Position numbers and translations under genes: made by a program
Part shown: in pieces, positions 30,936 to 44,300 of the stretch
How the letters are laid out: every line of letters starts with the position of its first letter
Numbering within the stretch: position 1 is the stretch's first letter
NCBI GenBank assembly: GCA_964017065.1
Contig: OZ024783.1
Span: 10,568,885 to 10,632,884 of the forward strand
Length of the DNA stretch: 64,000 nt
Reading direction: 5' to 3'
Source of the DNA: Haliclona indistincta
Taxonomy: Eukaryota > Porifera > Demospongiae > Haplosclerida > Chalinidae
The notes under the pieces: model-generated
What the model saw: the letters and a program-made list of their open reading frames with translations, nothing else
Told to the model about the DNA's origin: nothing
Database searches by the model: none

Positions 30936-31060
30936 GTGCACAGCGGAGGCATACAGTAGTCAGTTTGTGTATGTGTGTTCGCAATGCGTATCTTGGCATT
31001 CGCTTGCAACTAAGTGCAATACATGGTAATCCATGAAGATTAAATTCGGCAGATTCCTAC
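30936..31060. repeat. Second copy of the 29925 SINE-like repeat
   Basis: GAGGCATACAGTAGTCAGTT, GTGTGTTCGCAATGCGTATC and CTTGCAACTAAGTGCAATAC match 29955-30060 with changes. Confidence 0.55.
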
Positions 31061-31107
31061 ACTATGTTAGATTTTACGTGAACAGTTACATTTTCAGGTG
31101 TGATGAG

Positions 31108-31240
31108 TTACAAAACATACATGTATTGCTTGTACGTAAAACAATCTATATATTATGCTGTACTCAGATCACTTATCCAAACACATACAAGCTAGCATGT
31201 AGTTTGTAGAGGTCAAACCATAAACATATCCTGTCAATGT
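31108..31240 (+). repeat. Diverged copy of the 28358-28560 upstream region
   Basis: Same order of blocks as the region upstream of the fibrinogen-like gene (TACATGTATTGCTTGT, ACTCAGATCACTTATCC, CTAGCATGTA, AAACATATCCTGTCAA), but no coding copy follows it. A remnant of duplication. Confidence 0.55.
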
Positions 31241-31676
31241 TAATATCCTGTCAACACCAAAACTAGCCAGCAAAAGCTGCTTGAGAGTTAACTAGCTGCT
31301 AGTCAATTGAGCATTATTATGTTTGGCTTCAATACAACTTTTGTACAATAGCTTGTACAGCTGCTGGATAGCTGCCAGCCTGCCACTCATGAACCTGTGC
31401 TTCCATAGCTTTTTGAATAGCTTCCATAGCTCTTTTGGCATTATAAGCCATTCAACTTCATTAATCTTGTGATAATGTACTGTCAGTGTCATTAATTCAA
31501 CAGGAGCAGTGAGAAGAAAGGGTTGGTTAAATTGCAGCAGTTTTCACCAACAGAGAGAACTCACTGTGAGAAGCTTTACTATGAGCCAAATGATGCAATT
31601 CTCTGTTTAAACCTCAAGAATGGCATCACAGTTAGCAAATTGTATTGTGGATATAAGTCTAGTGTTACACCAATTG

Positions 31677-31961
31677 CAGTGGCGGATCTAAGATTGGAGA
31701 AAGGGGGGTTCTTTGTAGAATGGGCGAGCTTGCGCGCCGTGAATTTTTGAAAACCACACCCACTTTCGGTCAAAATCTAGCCTACTTTTGCGTTGAATCT
31801 GCAGAGGGGTTGAGTTTAGCAGGTCTTGCATGTGGTGAATGTGGGATGGTTGTGGTTGTGTAAACTAAATTCCTCATAAGGTAATGTAACTTGTGAATAT
31901 CATTTTTGAGCGCAAAGGGAGGTTCGCGCGCACCTCTGGATCCACCCTAGATCCACCACTG
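31677..31961. mobile_element. hAT-like MITE with CAGTGGCGGATC ends
   Basis: Left end CAGTGGCGGATCTAAG, right end CTAGATCCACCACTG, flanked by direct AATTG. CAGTGGCGGAT(C) ends are common in animal hAT elements; the expected 8-bp target duplication is not clear. 285 bp, no coding capacity. Confidence 0.65.
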
Positions 31962-32104
31962 AATTGCAACTGTAGTTAAATCAGATCTGCATGCATACAT
32001 ACAGAATACTTCATGCAAGGTGTAGGGCATTGCTATAACCATTTAAATTCAACAATGTCATAATGTGTGTATGTGACACTGGCTTGCGCTGACTTACTTG
32101 ATCA

Positions 32105-32192
32105 AGTAGAGACATCAGATTGTCGCCATGCACATGTATTATACAGTATCTAATGACATCAGATTGCGCCATGCACATACATTATACAGTAT
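32105..32192. repeat. ~40-bp tandem units running into the gap
   Basis: GACATCAGATTG(T)CGCCATGC followed by ACAT(G/A)(T/C)ATTATACAGTAT occurs twice and is cut by the run of N. A tandem array probably caused the assembly gap. Confidence 0.6.
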
Positions 32193-32392
32193 NNNNNNNN
32201 NNNNNNNNNNNNNNNNNNNNNNNNNNNNNNNNNNNNNNNNNNNNNNNNNNNNNNNNNNNNNNNNNNNNNNNNNNNNNNNNNNNNNNNNNNNNNNNNNNNN
32301 NNNNNNNNNNNNNNNNNNNNNNNNNNNNNNNNNNNNNNNNNNNNNNNNNNNNNNNNNNNNNNNNNNNNNNNNNNNNNNNNNNNNNNNNNNNN
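32193..32392. other. Assembly gap, 200 N
   Basis: Exactly 200 unknown bases, a usual placeholder length. It truncates an exon of the ATM-like gene. All open frames crossing it are meaningless. Confidence 0.99.
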
Positions 32393-35300
32393 GATATGAA
32401 GGTCACAAAGCACCAAAAATTCCTAAAGATCAAGAAGTATCAGTTATACACGACTATTGTACATAACTTTATCAAAATAATTTAAACAGCACACTCAACA
32501 GTAGTCATCTACATGTTGTATAAGGTAGATAAGATGGAGGTAGGCAAACACAATGTCACAATACAATATATCTCACCTGTCTACCCAGTGGTGATGAGCG
32601 TTGAGCAAAGGGAACCATTGTGGACACAATACTATGAAGATGACAACCAAGCACCTATACAAAAAAGAGGACAAAGATAAAATTAACACCCAAAGTCGCA
32701 TTGGAACAAATCTAATCCGAACACCCTTGAGAACCCACAAATAATGTCCTGATAATGATGATGTCTGTCATGATTTCAGGAGAGGTGCAACTTTCAAAGT
32801 GTTAATTTGGGATCTCATGAAGTGTACGCATTACAGTGTGTGTCCTCATTTGAGGGGTCTCGCTGAACGTAAGAGGAGCTAGGCTAGTGTCAGAAACATA
32901 AGCTTACTTGAGGGCAATGTTCAATAGCAGCTTTACACAGTGTGTGTAATGTAGCACAGCATGGCGGGAATAGCTCTGCTAGCTCCAGCTGGTCCATCTT
33001 GTGGTTGTTAATGATCCTGATCACACTGTGGACAATGTCCATTACCACGAATCGCACTGTTCCTGCTAGACCGGTTTTTAACTCCTGACAAACCAGGTTA
33101 ACAAACAGGCTATAGGCAAGGAACAGCCGTTTTCGCTCAAAGATTCTATGAGTTGAAAGCAGTCGAAGATTGAGACTGAGCAGAATGTTCTGAATAGTAT
33201 CCTGGAGAGAAAGAAACATAAAATCAACAACACATTACAAAATGAATAATAAAATTAATATGAAATTAAAAATTTATGTACAGTGGAATCTTGATTATGT
33301 AATATTTAAACCACTTATGGCAGTGCATTGCGCGATTTAAAGCATGAGGTCGCAGTCAATAACGGTCACAAACGCTGCCAATGGACTCGCCTTCGGCTCA
33401 TGCATGCGTTCTCGTCTGTTATTGGAATGTCTGAGTGCTTTGAATCAAGTAATGCACTGCCAAGAGTGGTCTAAATGCTACGCTCTTGTGCTAGGCTGGC
33501 GCCGACAAGAAACAGAAAAGTGTGATTTATACAATTTAATGCCATGGCATACTAGCTGAAAAGGAAGAAGACCACTTAGCCCATTATTTGCTTGAGATGA
33601 CAGAGATGGGATCCAGGTTAAGTCGTGAGAGAGTCATGTGCTAATAGTAGATAAAGTACCTCGTAAGCATCCATTTAACGATAAGAAAGCAGGTCGGGCA
33701 TGGGTTACCTTCACAACAACTAACTGAAGAACAAAACAAAGTGACAGCCATTGGGCGATAGTGAGCATATAACAGTGTATGTTACCATAATCAATCAGGA
33801 GTATTGGAGTATTGAACATCTTCACCAAAGAGATGCATACATCCAGTATCCAGATAAGGTCTGGTACAAACTTCAGCACCATGTGCAGACCACACTCTTG
33901 CTTTCAATGCCAAGGATGATGTTACTTACAAACTTGTTCAAAAATAATTACCGATACATCTGAAATTACTATTTCTTTTATCCAGTTTCGGGTCACATCC
34001 CAGTTCCTTCTTCACTACGCAGCCAGGTTAAGTTTTCAGCTTGAAATCAATTTTTCCAACAAAGATTCTAAAACTATTCTTGGGTCATTTGTACAGAGCC
34101 AAGAGCGCAGCGAACAGCAATGGCTGTCCAAAACTCGGCAATTTTAGCATTCTCTCGAAGTTGCTTGACTGTTTTGAAGCTGATGATGATAGCACTGCAG
34201 TGCTATCATGATCAGCTTGCTGCATCACCATGGTGATGCAGCAGCCCATCCTACTACTACTGATACTAGTACTACAACTACTCCAGCACATAACATATCT
34301 ATGCTGAAACATTCAGGTATGTGTTGTAATTTCCTTTTATAATTATATAATTATACTTCAGCTATTCGGACAGGGATATACACTAGTGAAAACGACTAAG
34401 AGGACGAAGATCAGTTCTTTGCCTGTGAACAAGAAACTTTTTACAAGTTGATGGCTGAACTGAACAAGCAATGCAGTTTCCTCGATGTATCCCATGCCAT
34501 ACTCTCTGTCATTCAGGTATAAATTAGACATTTTAAAAATGGTTTATCATTATTATTGTACAACATGGATTGGTCATGTGTTGCGTGTAGAATTTCAGTG
34601 TCGGAAATGTAAGATGAAGCAATGGTGGGCTAGCCCAAGAGTGTTTGGTGGCCGCTATTTGATCAACCAAAAGTCAGTTAAGTTAGAAAATGGCTGGAAA
34701 ATGGTATAATTATTCAATCTGGTAGGTGATATTCCTTGCTAATAAACAATTTTACAAGTCAATGAAGTACACTGAAATCGTGCAGTCTTGGAATGAATTT
34801 GTCTTTCACTAAAGCAGCTGATGATGTAAAAGAACTTCCAAATCTCACAACAGCTGGAGAGGTTAGTAGTTTATTAGCAATAATTATATATAATTTTAGT
34901 GATTCTAGACCACGCTTGTGGGAAGTATCGTCCCTGCTGACATGGTGCATCTGCATGTTGAAACGTATCGCACTGCAAGCCGAGAATGCAGACAAAGCGA
35001 TACAGACATGCAATTATGCCTGCTTAGTTATCCAAGAATCCAGAAAGCATGGGGCGACGGCTGGTGCACCTATGACCAGCTATGTCATCAACATGCAGCT
35101 GCCAAGCCAGACCGGCCCTGGGCCACACAAGATGGCTCCATTCACGCTGCAACAATCCTAGCCTCAAGGACATTGACCGGCACACACTGCCGCCTTTGCG
35201 CAAAGTCAGACCACCCGGTGCAAGAATGTGCATTAGCCTCGATTCTAAACCAGAACCAACCAGTCCGCTTTGCGCAACACAATCAAGCTGCCCTATCGTC

Positions 35301-38300
35301 AACCCTTGCCTGCTCCAGTGTGCCTGGCAAACGTGACCCGTCCTATCTGCAACTCCTGGAATAGAGGGAAGTGCGTCTATGTGTCTCTGTGCAGCTATAG
35401 GCACATCTGTGCCACATGCCAGGAGGGTCAACAACAACCTAAGGACTGTGCGCACACACACCGATGGACAGCATCTTCCATCGACCTCCTTCACCCCCAC
35501 GTCATGGCATCAGGGGTCGCAACAGGGCGTAAGGGGCCTCACATAATCTAACCCAAAGGACCAATGCTCACAGCCGACTCCAGGTTGCAGCGGCATTATC
35601 TGCATATACTAACTGCTGCTGACTTACTATGCATGATTCGCTGAATTTGCTTATTCTACTGTTAATTCATTTCCTGCTGCTATAATTCTTAATGGCGCGT
35701 CTTTTATTATAGCTACTGCGAGCGCATGCATTTGCCATTATCATTGTAAAATAGACTGTATAAAGGCAGCAGAAGCGAGCTTTGGATCTTCTTCATTAAG
35801 TATTCCGCTGACATTCGTCAGTGACTTGATCATATTCATGTTGAGTATTTACAACAAGTGTTCGGTATTCTCATCCAATAACCATCAGCAGCACATAATC
35901 ATCAGAACATGCATAACTGCATTATTGTAATTAAATAATGTAAATTTCATTCTTATAGTCAGAAACATTGTGTTATTATGACCTGAACATGTACACAGCA
36001 ATTCGAACATGTCTAATTCATTCTTGTGTACTTGATCAATTGTGATAAAAAAAAATCAGTCCAGTCCGTGGGACTACAGCATGTGAGTAGGCATGAAAAA
36101 TTATAATGATACGGATTGTCTGTACAATGTGCATGCTTATAGTGTGATGGCCCTATGTTCATTAACTTTAAGAGAGGCAGTAAAACCCAGAACTTCAAAG
36201 GAACGATCTCCAATGGGATTGGAAAAGAGACTCATTGGGTTTAGTTCCAGTCATCAAAACTGCCAGCTCAAATTTTTTTCTCGAAAGAGAACCTGTTTTA
36301 TAGGACAACTGTGAAATCAAACGGGCTAGGCGCAGAACAAACATGGAAGTGGTGCTGAAAGTGGGACTAAAATATCCAAGTCACCTGAATCGTTCTTCAT
36401 TCCTGCTGCGGAATTTGAAGATCTGGAGCAGTCACATGTGTGTGAAGGTTGTGGCAGTCGGTGCAGTGCACTACGTCACAACAATGCATAAGAAGCAGGA
36501 CTTGGTCATCTCAGACATGACAAGCATTGCCAAACTACATCGATGTTCATATGATGAGTGAGGCTTTACCAGAGTTACCGTTTAACCAACCACGTAGTGA
36601 ATAAGTTCAATGCTAAGTGAAGGGATGAAATGACTCCCAGTTTGAACTATTACCTGAAGGCATCTAAGACGCACTAAAGCTGCTGCCCAATGGTCCTGAC
36701 CAGTCCGAGGCCGAGACAACTCTGACCATCTACAAAGCATGAATTGTCGCCGTTTTGAGCCTGCCACTAAGAAACGAAGTATAGAATACTTGCAGAAGAC
36801 AGATTGCTACGTAGACAAACACCCAATACTCTACCAGCTCACATGTCATGTAAGCATTAATTGCAGGTTGCAAGGGGGATGCAAGCACGAGAAGGGTGCC
36901 ATTCAGTAATACATCAGTAGTATAGGCACAAATCATGATGGATTTCGGGTATTGGAAGCAGGATTGTTTGTGGACAATGAAAGACCATTTCTTGGGGCTT
37001 CACCTGATGGCATTATAAGTTGCGTATGTTGTGGCAAGGGAGTTCTGGTCCATTTAGCATTAAAGAAGGCCTACCAGATAATCTTGACAAAGCTGAATTC
37101 TTCATGACAAGACAGGATGATCATTGGACATTGAAGCGAGACCATGCATACCACTATCAGATTCAACTGCAACTACGAGTATGTCAACTACACTATTGTG
37201 ATTTCATAGAATGGACCGCAAAAGATTTCACTGTGGAAATGATTGTTGCTGACAAGCACTTTTTCGAAGGTGTAGTAGATACAGCACAGTTCTTTGTTTA
37301 TGGAATCTTGCCTGAAATTATTACAAGAAAGTCGATTGCTGATTCTGATTCCGACAACTACAGATTCAAGTTCTGCAGAACAAGGCACTAATGACGATGA
37401 AGACATGTCAAAGCTTTGGTGCTACTGTAATGAACCAAGCTTTCCTGTTGATCGCAGAGATCCACGCTTGGCATTTCCTCACTGAAAGCTCTTTAGTTTT
37501 TGCTTTCTGGTGCTCTATAATCACTGGAATACTGTGAAAGGAGACCCCTTCATCGCGGCCTTGACGATTTGTACAGTGAACTATGCAACAGCTTTTAACC
37601 ATAGTTAACACTCTGGCGCCTGCGTGGCCGCCCAAAGATGGCGGCTTCCGGTTAATGATGTGTTGTAACATCACGTGCAAGGTCTCTATTATCCTTTACT
37701 ATCAATGATCATGGCTAAACTCAGCAACAACAGTATACAACAACAGTTTTGTCCAAATAAGACAATTATTAGAAAATGGTGGCAACACATGATTGTACTA
37801 CAGTAACTGGAAGAATAATAAATAACAAAGTGCGGGCAACGTTTAAAGCTCAATCCCTTACTGTTACTATTATTAGCGGGTACTAATTTTAGCGAATTTA
37901 GCAATGACATCATAATCGCTAAAAATAGTACGCAACAAATTGTATTTCATGGTTTAGAAATTTGAAGGAAACGCTAAAATTAGTATTCGTTAATTCAAAG
38001 ATTTTGTAAAATCGCTAAATTTTGTACCCGCCAATAATAGTGACCTTAAGGTATTAGAAGTCAAACACAGTGCTGACCTTTTCTTTTCTCTTTGACATGA
38101 GCGCGATGAAGGAGATACCTTTAGCGTTGTAGCACGTTGGGAGATATTCAAGTGTGGCGGTGATAGATCGAGAGGTGTAGTGAGGGACGGGAGGGATTGG
38201 ATCACACGCTCTGAGGTACTTGGACAAGAAAGACGATGAGGATGGAGTCTCGTACAACCGAACAAGCAACTCGACAACAAAGTCACCGATACTGTTCTTG

Positions 38301-41300
38301 AACAATCTGTCAAACTCCTGCAAAACAAAAGGGTTAAAAAGTATAAATGCAGTGGAACTTCTAAATAAAGGACATCTGAGACAAGGCTTGAATGTGGGAG
38401 ACTGTTTAGAATATGTTCACTAAACAGTAAACAGTGAAAGTTTTCTGTTCACTGTTTAGAGGTTAAACTGTACAGCGGTTTTGCAATTGAAATACTAGAA
38501 ATATTAAAGGTTTTTAAATCCTTGCTATAGAAACATGCAGTTATAAGGCTGTTTGTTATATACTCCACCCTTTCTTCAAAGACACCGCCAGTGGAACAAA
38601 TCGGATGTTCCATTAAAACCAGTGCCGAAGAGTGTAACAAACGAATTGTTACACGGCAAATTCCCAATGCAAATGTATGCACTGGGAGCTCAGAGTGGTA
38701 CAACTGTATTGTACCACTCATGGGCGGGTCTGGCGGCAACCATGAATAAATCTCATGGCGCATAGCAGGACAGTGGTGCCCGCATTGCCAACAATTTAGG
38801 TAAGGCGCATGACAGCAGCCCTACCGGAAGGTGAAGAGCTCTGTTGTGCGCACCTTATATACACAACGAGCACGCTCACACTAGTGGGACTTCGAACGAG
38901 TACATAACAAAACAATTAATGTATGTCTCCTCGTGTAACATTGGATTTGTCCGCACACGCTTCCGGTCTCGATGTAAAAATAGACCACTCGGGCTCCGCC
39001 CTCGTGGTCTATTTTTACATCTCGACCGCAAGCTCGTGCGTACAAATCCAATGTTACACGCGGAGCCATACATTAACTATTACTTGTAGTATTGTATATA
39101 TTCATACATCTCAACACAATTAATTTAAACAAACAGTGCTATTACCTCGTTTCCTAGCAACCTGATAAGGTAGTCATGTGACTTGGTAGCATCAGCCATC
39201 CTCTCCTGGCTATCTTCTTCTCTCTCCTTCTCATCTCGCTGGGCAAAGGAGGTCAAGATGAACACCATGGAGACGTCAAGGCAAGGCTGAACTAGCTCGG
39301 ATAATGGCTGCCCACATAGTGTAGCAATAGAGTCAAGGGTCTCTGTTCTTCCTGAGGCTATCAGGTAAGGTATGATCTTTGACGAATATGTTCTGGAAGC
39401 GAAAAAATAACAAATGCAAAAGTGCAAAAAGCAAACTAAATCCAAAGCACCATGCATACCATTGCTTTGTTATAAAGTGACAGTTTGAGAACAACAAAGG
39501 CAATGATAGCCACAGACAACTCTGTTGTTGTGCGCAACTAAGCACTTGCAACAGCTTATGATCAAGATCGTGTGAATTTGACACAACTTTGTTGCTACAG
39601 TTGTAAATGAGCAGCTACTAACAGCTATTCAATACCTGTAGAATTCTTTTAAAGATGGCTGCTCCAGTAAGCAGTATGGGAACTTGTCCATATCGCCTTC
39701 GTCAAGCCATCTGCAAACTAGTTCGCTTAGCATGCCCTCAAGGAAAACCAGAGGCAATGAGTAGCCGAGATAAGACGCTGTGCGCTGAACCACCTGGATT
39801 AGGACAAGTCATGTGGTAACAAACACATGTAATGATAATGTAACACAAAACACAGTTATGCATACAAGCGAAAATCAAAATAGCAGTGATCGATGCATAA
39901 AGCCTAGTTCACAATGAGTCGCAGAGCTTAGCAACGTGACCCTTGCGACAAGGCAAATCGTTAACAATACGTCGCAACGCGTATGCTGCGCGGTGAAACG
40001 CATGTTATTTTCTTGCCGCGTGACGTGACGCGAGGATAGAGCCTGGTTATATTTCTTGAGGCGCATCGCGGCACAGTCATTGGGACTCATTGTGAACTAG
40101 GCTTAACATAGTGTATACTGTTAATCAAAATACAACTATAGCCTACCTTGGAGACCATGCTGGCTTCGATATGACTCTGACCAACAGCTGACACCAACAC
40201 TGACATGACCCTTCTCTCACACACTGGAGAGACACACGCCATGCTCTGAAGAGTAGCCATCATACTAGCCAGCCTGTTCACTGACTCATCTTCAGTACTA
40301 ATCTCATCCAAATCAGCCTAGAGAAGAGTGAATGAGTGAGTGAGTGGGTGGGTGGGTGGGTGGGTGGGTGGGTGGGTGAGTGGGTGAGTGAGTGAGTGAG
40401 TGGGTGAGTGAGTGAGTGAGTGAGTGAGTGAGTGAGTGAGTGAGTGAGTGAGTGAGTGAGTGAGTGAGTGAGTGAGTGAGTGAATAGTAGACCAGCTAAA
40501 ATCCACTGTGTAATACTAACCTGGACCATGTAAGCAGCCTTCAATGATTCCTTAACTTCTTCCAGAAGCTTCTCTTGTTCATTACTAGCTAACTGCGGTC
40601 CAGCTCCCTCTCCTCGGAGACGAAGGAGTACAATAATCTCTCTAGCAAGGTGCATTCTTATTCCATGATCACTGTCATTGAGCATCTTAGTGAGAATCTT
40701 CCTCAGAGACAGTTTACTAGTCTCCTCTGACTCTACATGTGTTGATACCATATTTTCATGAGTTCCACAAATTTACTTACCTTTCTTCCTTTTCTTCCTT
40801 GACACTAGTAATTCGATGTTATATTTGAAACAAAATTTCTGCAGAGCAACAAGAACATTGATGAAACCGTGTCTGACCTGAACTGGTAGACTACCATCAC
40901 AATGCAAGCTCCTGAACGATCAAGAAGAGAATAAAAGTTCAAAGATGAATGGAAAGATAATACAACATTTACCATGCACAAGAGAATGAGAGAAAAAGTG
41001 ATCAAGGAAACAACAGTACCGTGCCACAAGCAAACTAATCCGGACAAGAGATCAACACAACAATAGCAACAGTAAGATACCATGGTGGAATCTTGTTGCC
41101 CTCAATAGTTAGTACTCTAGTACTAATAGTTAGTACTCTAGTACTAGTAGTTAGTACTCTAGTACTAGTAGTTAGTACTCTAGTACTAATAGTTAGTACT
41201 AGAGTACTAATAGTTAGTACTCTAGTACTAATAGTTAGTACTCTAGTACTAATAGTTAGTACTCTAGTACTAATAGTTAGTACTCTAGTACTAATAGTTA

Positions 41301-44300
41301 GTACTATAGTACTAATAGTTAGTACTCTAGTACTAATAGTTAGTACTCTAGTACTAATAGTTAGTACTCTAGTACTAATAGTTAGTACTATAGTACTAAT
41401 AGTTAGTACTCTAGTACTAATAGTTAGTACTCTACTAATATTTAGTACTCTAGTACTAATAGTTAGTACTCTAGTACTAATAGGTAGTACTTTGGGGCTG
41501 GCTACTGAAAAGTACATACAAGTAGCAGTGGTTTTGTGAGTGTAAAACTAGACTCTGAAAAACATTTTACTGACTCTTGCTTTGCAGTTAAATTATTGCA
41601 TTTCAAGAGACAAAACTTGTACTTATACCATACTAAGACTATTCTGACCAATCAGATTGTGCTATTTGAGGGATATAATGGGTCGTATTTCCCTCCGCGT
41701 CACGTGCCCAAGATCAGAACAGCCTTTAGCATGGTACAAGTAAGTTATATCACATTTTGGCAGGAAGTATGACCCGTTATATTCCGCTAACGTGGGATAT
41801 AACCTACACTTATAAAATAGTGCTTATATGGTCTACTGTCCTTCTCTACTCACCAGAAACCTATCACAATGCTGTGACATATCGAGAGAGGCTCCCTAGA
41901 GTCAGTGGGCGGAGCAAACGGTTGCCTAGCGTCGGCAGCAGTGACAGCTGGCACGATCAGAGGTACAATGGAGGTGAGGAGATCCAGACAACACTTGTAG
42001 ACAGCATGATTACGCTTGTGGACAGACAAGATAGTTCTGCAAAATAAGAGAGGTGAATAATATATGTAATCAATGTAAAATAAATAGGCGACTGTAGCAC
42101 ATGCAAGAGTTACCGTATAGCGGGAAATTTTCATGGTCATGAATTTCAGGTTATTCGCGAAAACTTTATCCATGAATGTCTTGTTTTATTTAACAAAGAT
42201 AGGGCAATAGCGCTGATTCGCAAAATATTATTCACAAAATGCTCTACCTCACGCATTCACGAAAATTTTCTTCGGCAAAAATATCCAACTGTACAGCACA
42301 GCCGTACGTAATACAGACGTTTTTCGTTTAAGAAAGTTTTTAATGGACAAAACGGCGAATTATCATTTGGTTTTACTACCCCGTGATATTTTTTCAAGTT
42401 GTAAGCTCCTTGACATGATAAGCTGACGGTATACAGAGTGTTTTGTGTATAACACTGACCTGAGAGATTCCAGCACAATGGAGAGAGCATAAGATGAGAT
42501 TTTGGGACACTTTTCAATAAGATCACCACAAATTTGCAGCGCCTGCATGAAGTGGAGTCATTTCAAAACAGTACATGTATGTATACTACAGGATTGTATG
42601 AACATAGTTCATAATCTCACCATCTGAATATTCTTCGGTTGTGTCAACGCAACTTCCTGCAAAAAATGAAACCATGAACAAAGATAGGAAAGACTGTAGC
42701 ATAATCAAATCTTTACTACTCACATCAGCTTGCAGTAACTTGTTGATGGTAGACCAGGCATCCATTGTGTGACCAGCTATAACACACTCCATGTCCTCCT
42801 CGCTGTCCCCATCGCTAGGTAGACTGGTGCCCATACCGGCACAATGCCACAGAGTCAGGAACCGGGTCGCCTCTAGCTGACAGAGAGCTCGTTTGCTGAG
42901 CAACGATGGATTGATGATATCAAGTGGACCTGAGAAACAAAAGTGGACAGAAAATAGTGACCAAACAGTCAAGGAATGGAACACAGTAGATACCAAAGTA
43001 GACAATCATATTCAAGATAAGTGGTACAGTAGAGGACAAAATAATAGAGAGTTTAAGATAACGGTGAATGATTGTGACATCACACAATCGACCACGCCCT
43101 CGTAAATTTCACCGTTTCACATTGAAATACAGTGTTTGTAACGGCTGGAGACCCATTTCACCATTAGTAGCTTACATTGGCTGTTTTTAGCTTTTGTTCT
43201 TTGGCTCTTTATATCTCACCATTTAGTTCTTCCAGGTATCTATGCACTTTGCAAGGACCTAGTTTAGCTTGGTACTCTTAACCTAAACATTGGTACTCTT
43301 GGTACTTTCAAACCTTATTAAATTTTTGTACTCTACTATAGTGTGAATTATTGGTTTATGGCTGACCATTAGCTGTGGTAGGTGTGTCACTGCTCTCTGA
43401 TGGTATGCTGTCTACCAGATCCATGTCATCGTCAAATGAGTTGCCACTGCTGTTATAAGAGTTGAAACAGAACGTGCTACTGACAATGGAGCCAGGCTGG
43501 ATACTGGATGCTGTCCACTGGAGGAAGAAGACAAAATGAACAGGTGAACAACAGTGCAACAAACTTCAAAATCTGGCCCCAAGGATGCTCAAATACATAG
43601 ACATGACCTAACTCATGCACTGCATAATACAGATTGCATTCTTTTATTCAACATTGTGTGTTTACCTTTCCTGTTGCTATAGAAGCGATACATTCCAGAA
43701 GAGCATTTGGAATGTACGATTGTAGTATACACTTGACAACCTGCATGATAGCAACAATTTACAATATTATTATACAACACTAAGATGAGTATATGCATGT
43801 AAAGTGAAGTGAGGTTCATTTGAGAGACGTATATTTTTGTATAGGTTAACCCATGGCTATCGAGGGGGTACGCAATATAAATAAGAGTGGATTTTACACA
43901 GTGAGCATTATAACAGTCGGCCAACAGCCGAAATTCCGCCCAAATAACAGAGATGGCCATTTAGTCAAGTCCTGCACTGACATTATTGTCAAACATGAAT
44001 AAAATCAAATATAAACGTCGAGTGCCATACCCATTAATTACTGTACACGTAATCGATATATATAATCACTGAGCAGCACCTTTAGTCTTACGGTCGCTAG
44101 GGCTACAATTACGATTATAAAAGTGTAAAAGTTGTATGTTTAACCGAACAGTACCTGTGGGACCTTGTTCTCATGATGCTCCAGCAGAGGAAGCAGAGAA
44201 GAGAATAAACCACGAACAGCTTTGTAGTAAGCGACCGGTTCCACCTCACTCCATAACTTGTTCTTGAGCCCAGCACAGACCAAATTCAGCAGAGGCTGGG

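Noticed and set aside
32120..32485. Open frames across the run of N
   Set aside because: They consist mostly of unknown residues.
41035..41539. Two overlapping ~150-codon frames on opposite strands
   Set aside because: Both result from the 21-bp minisatellite period.
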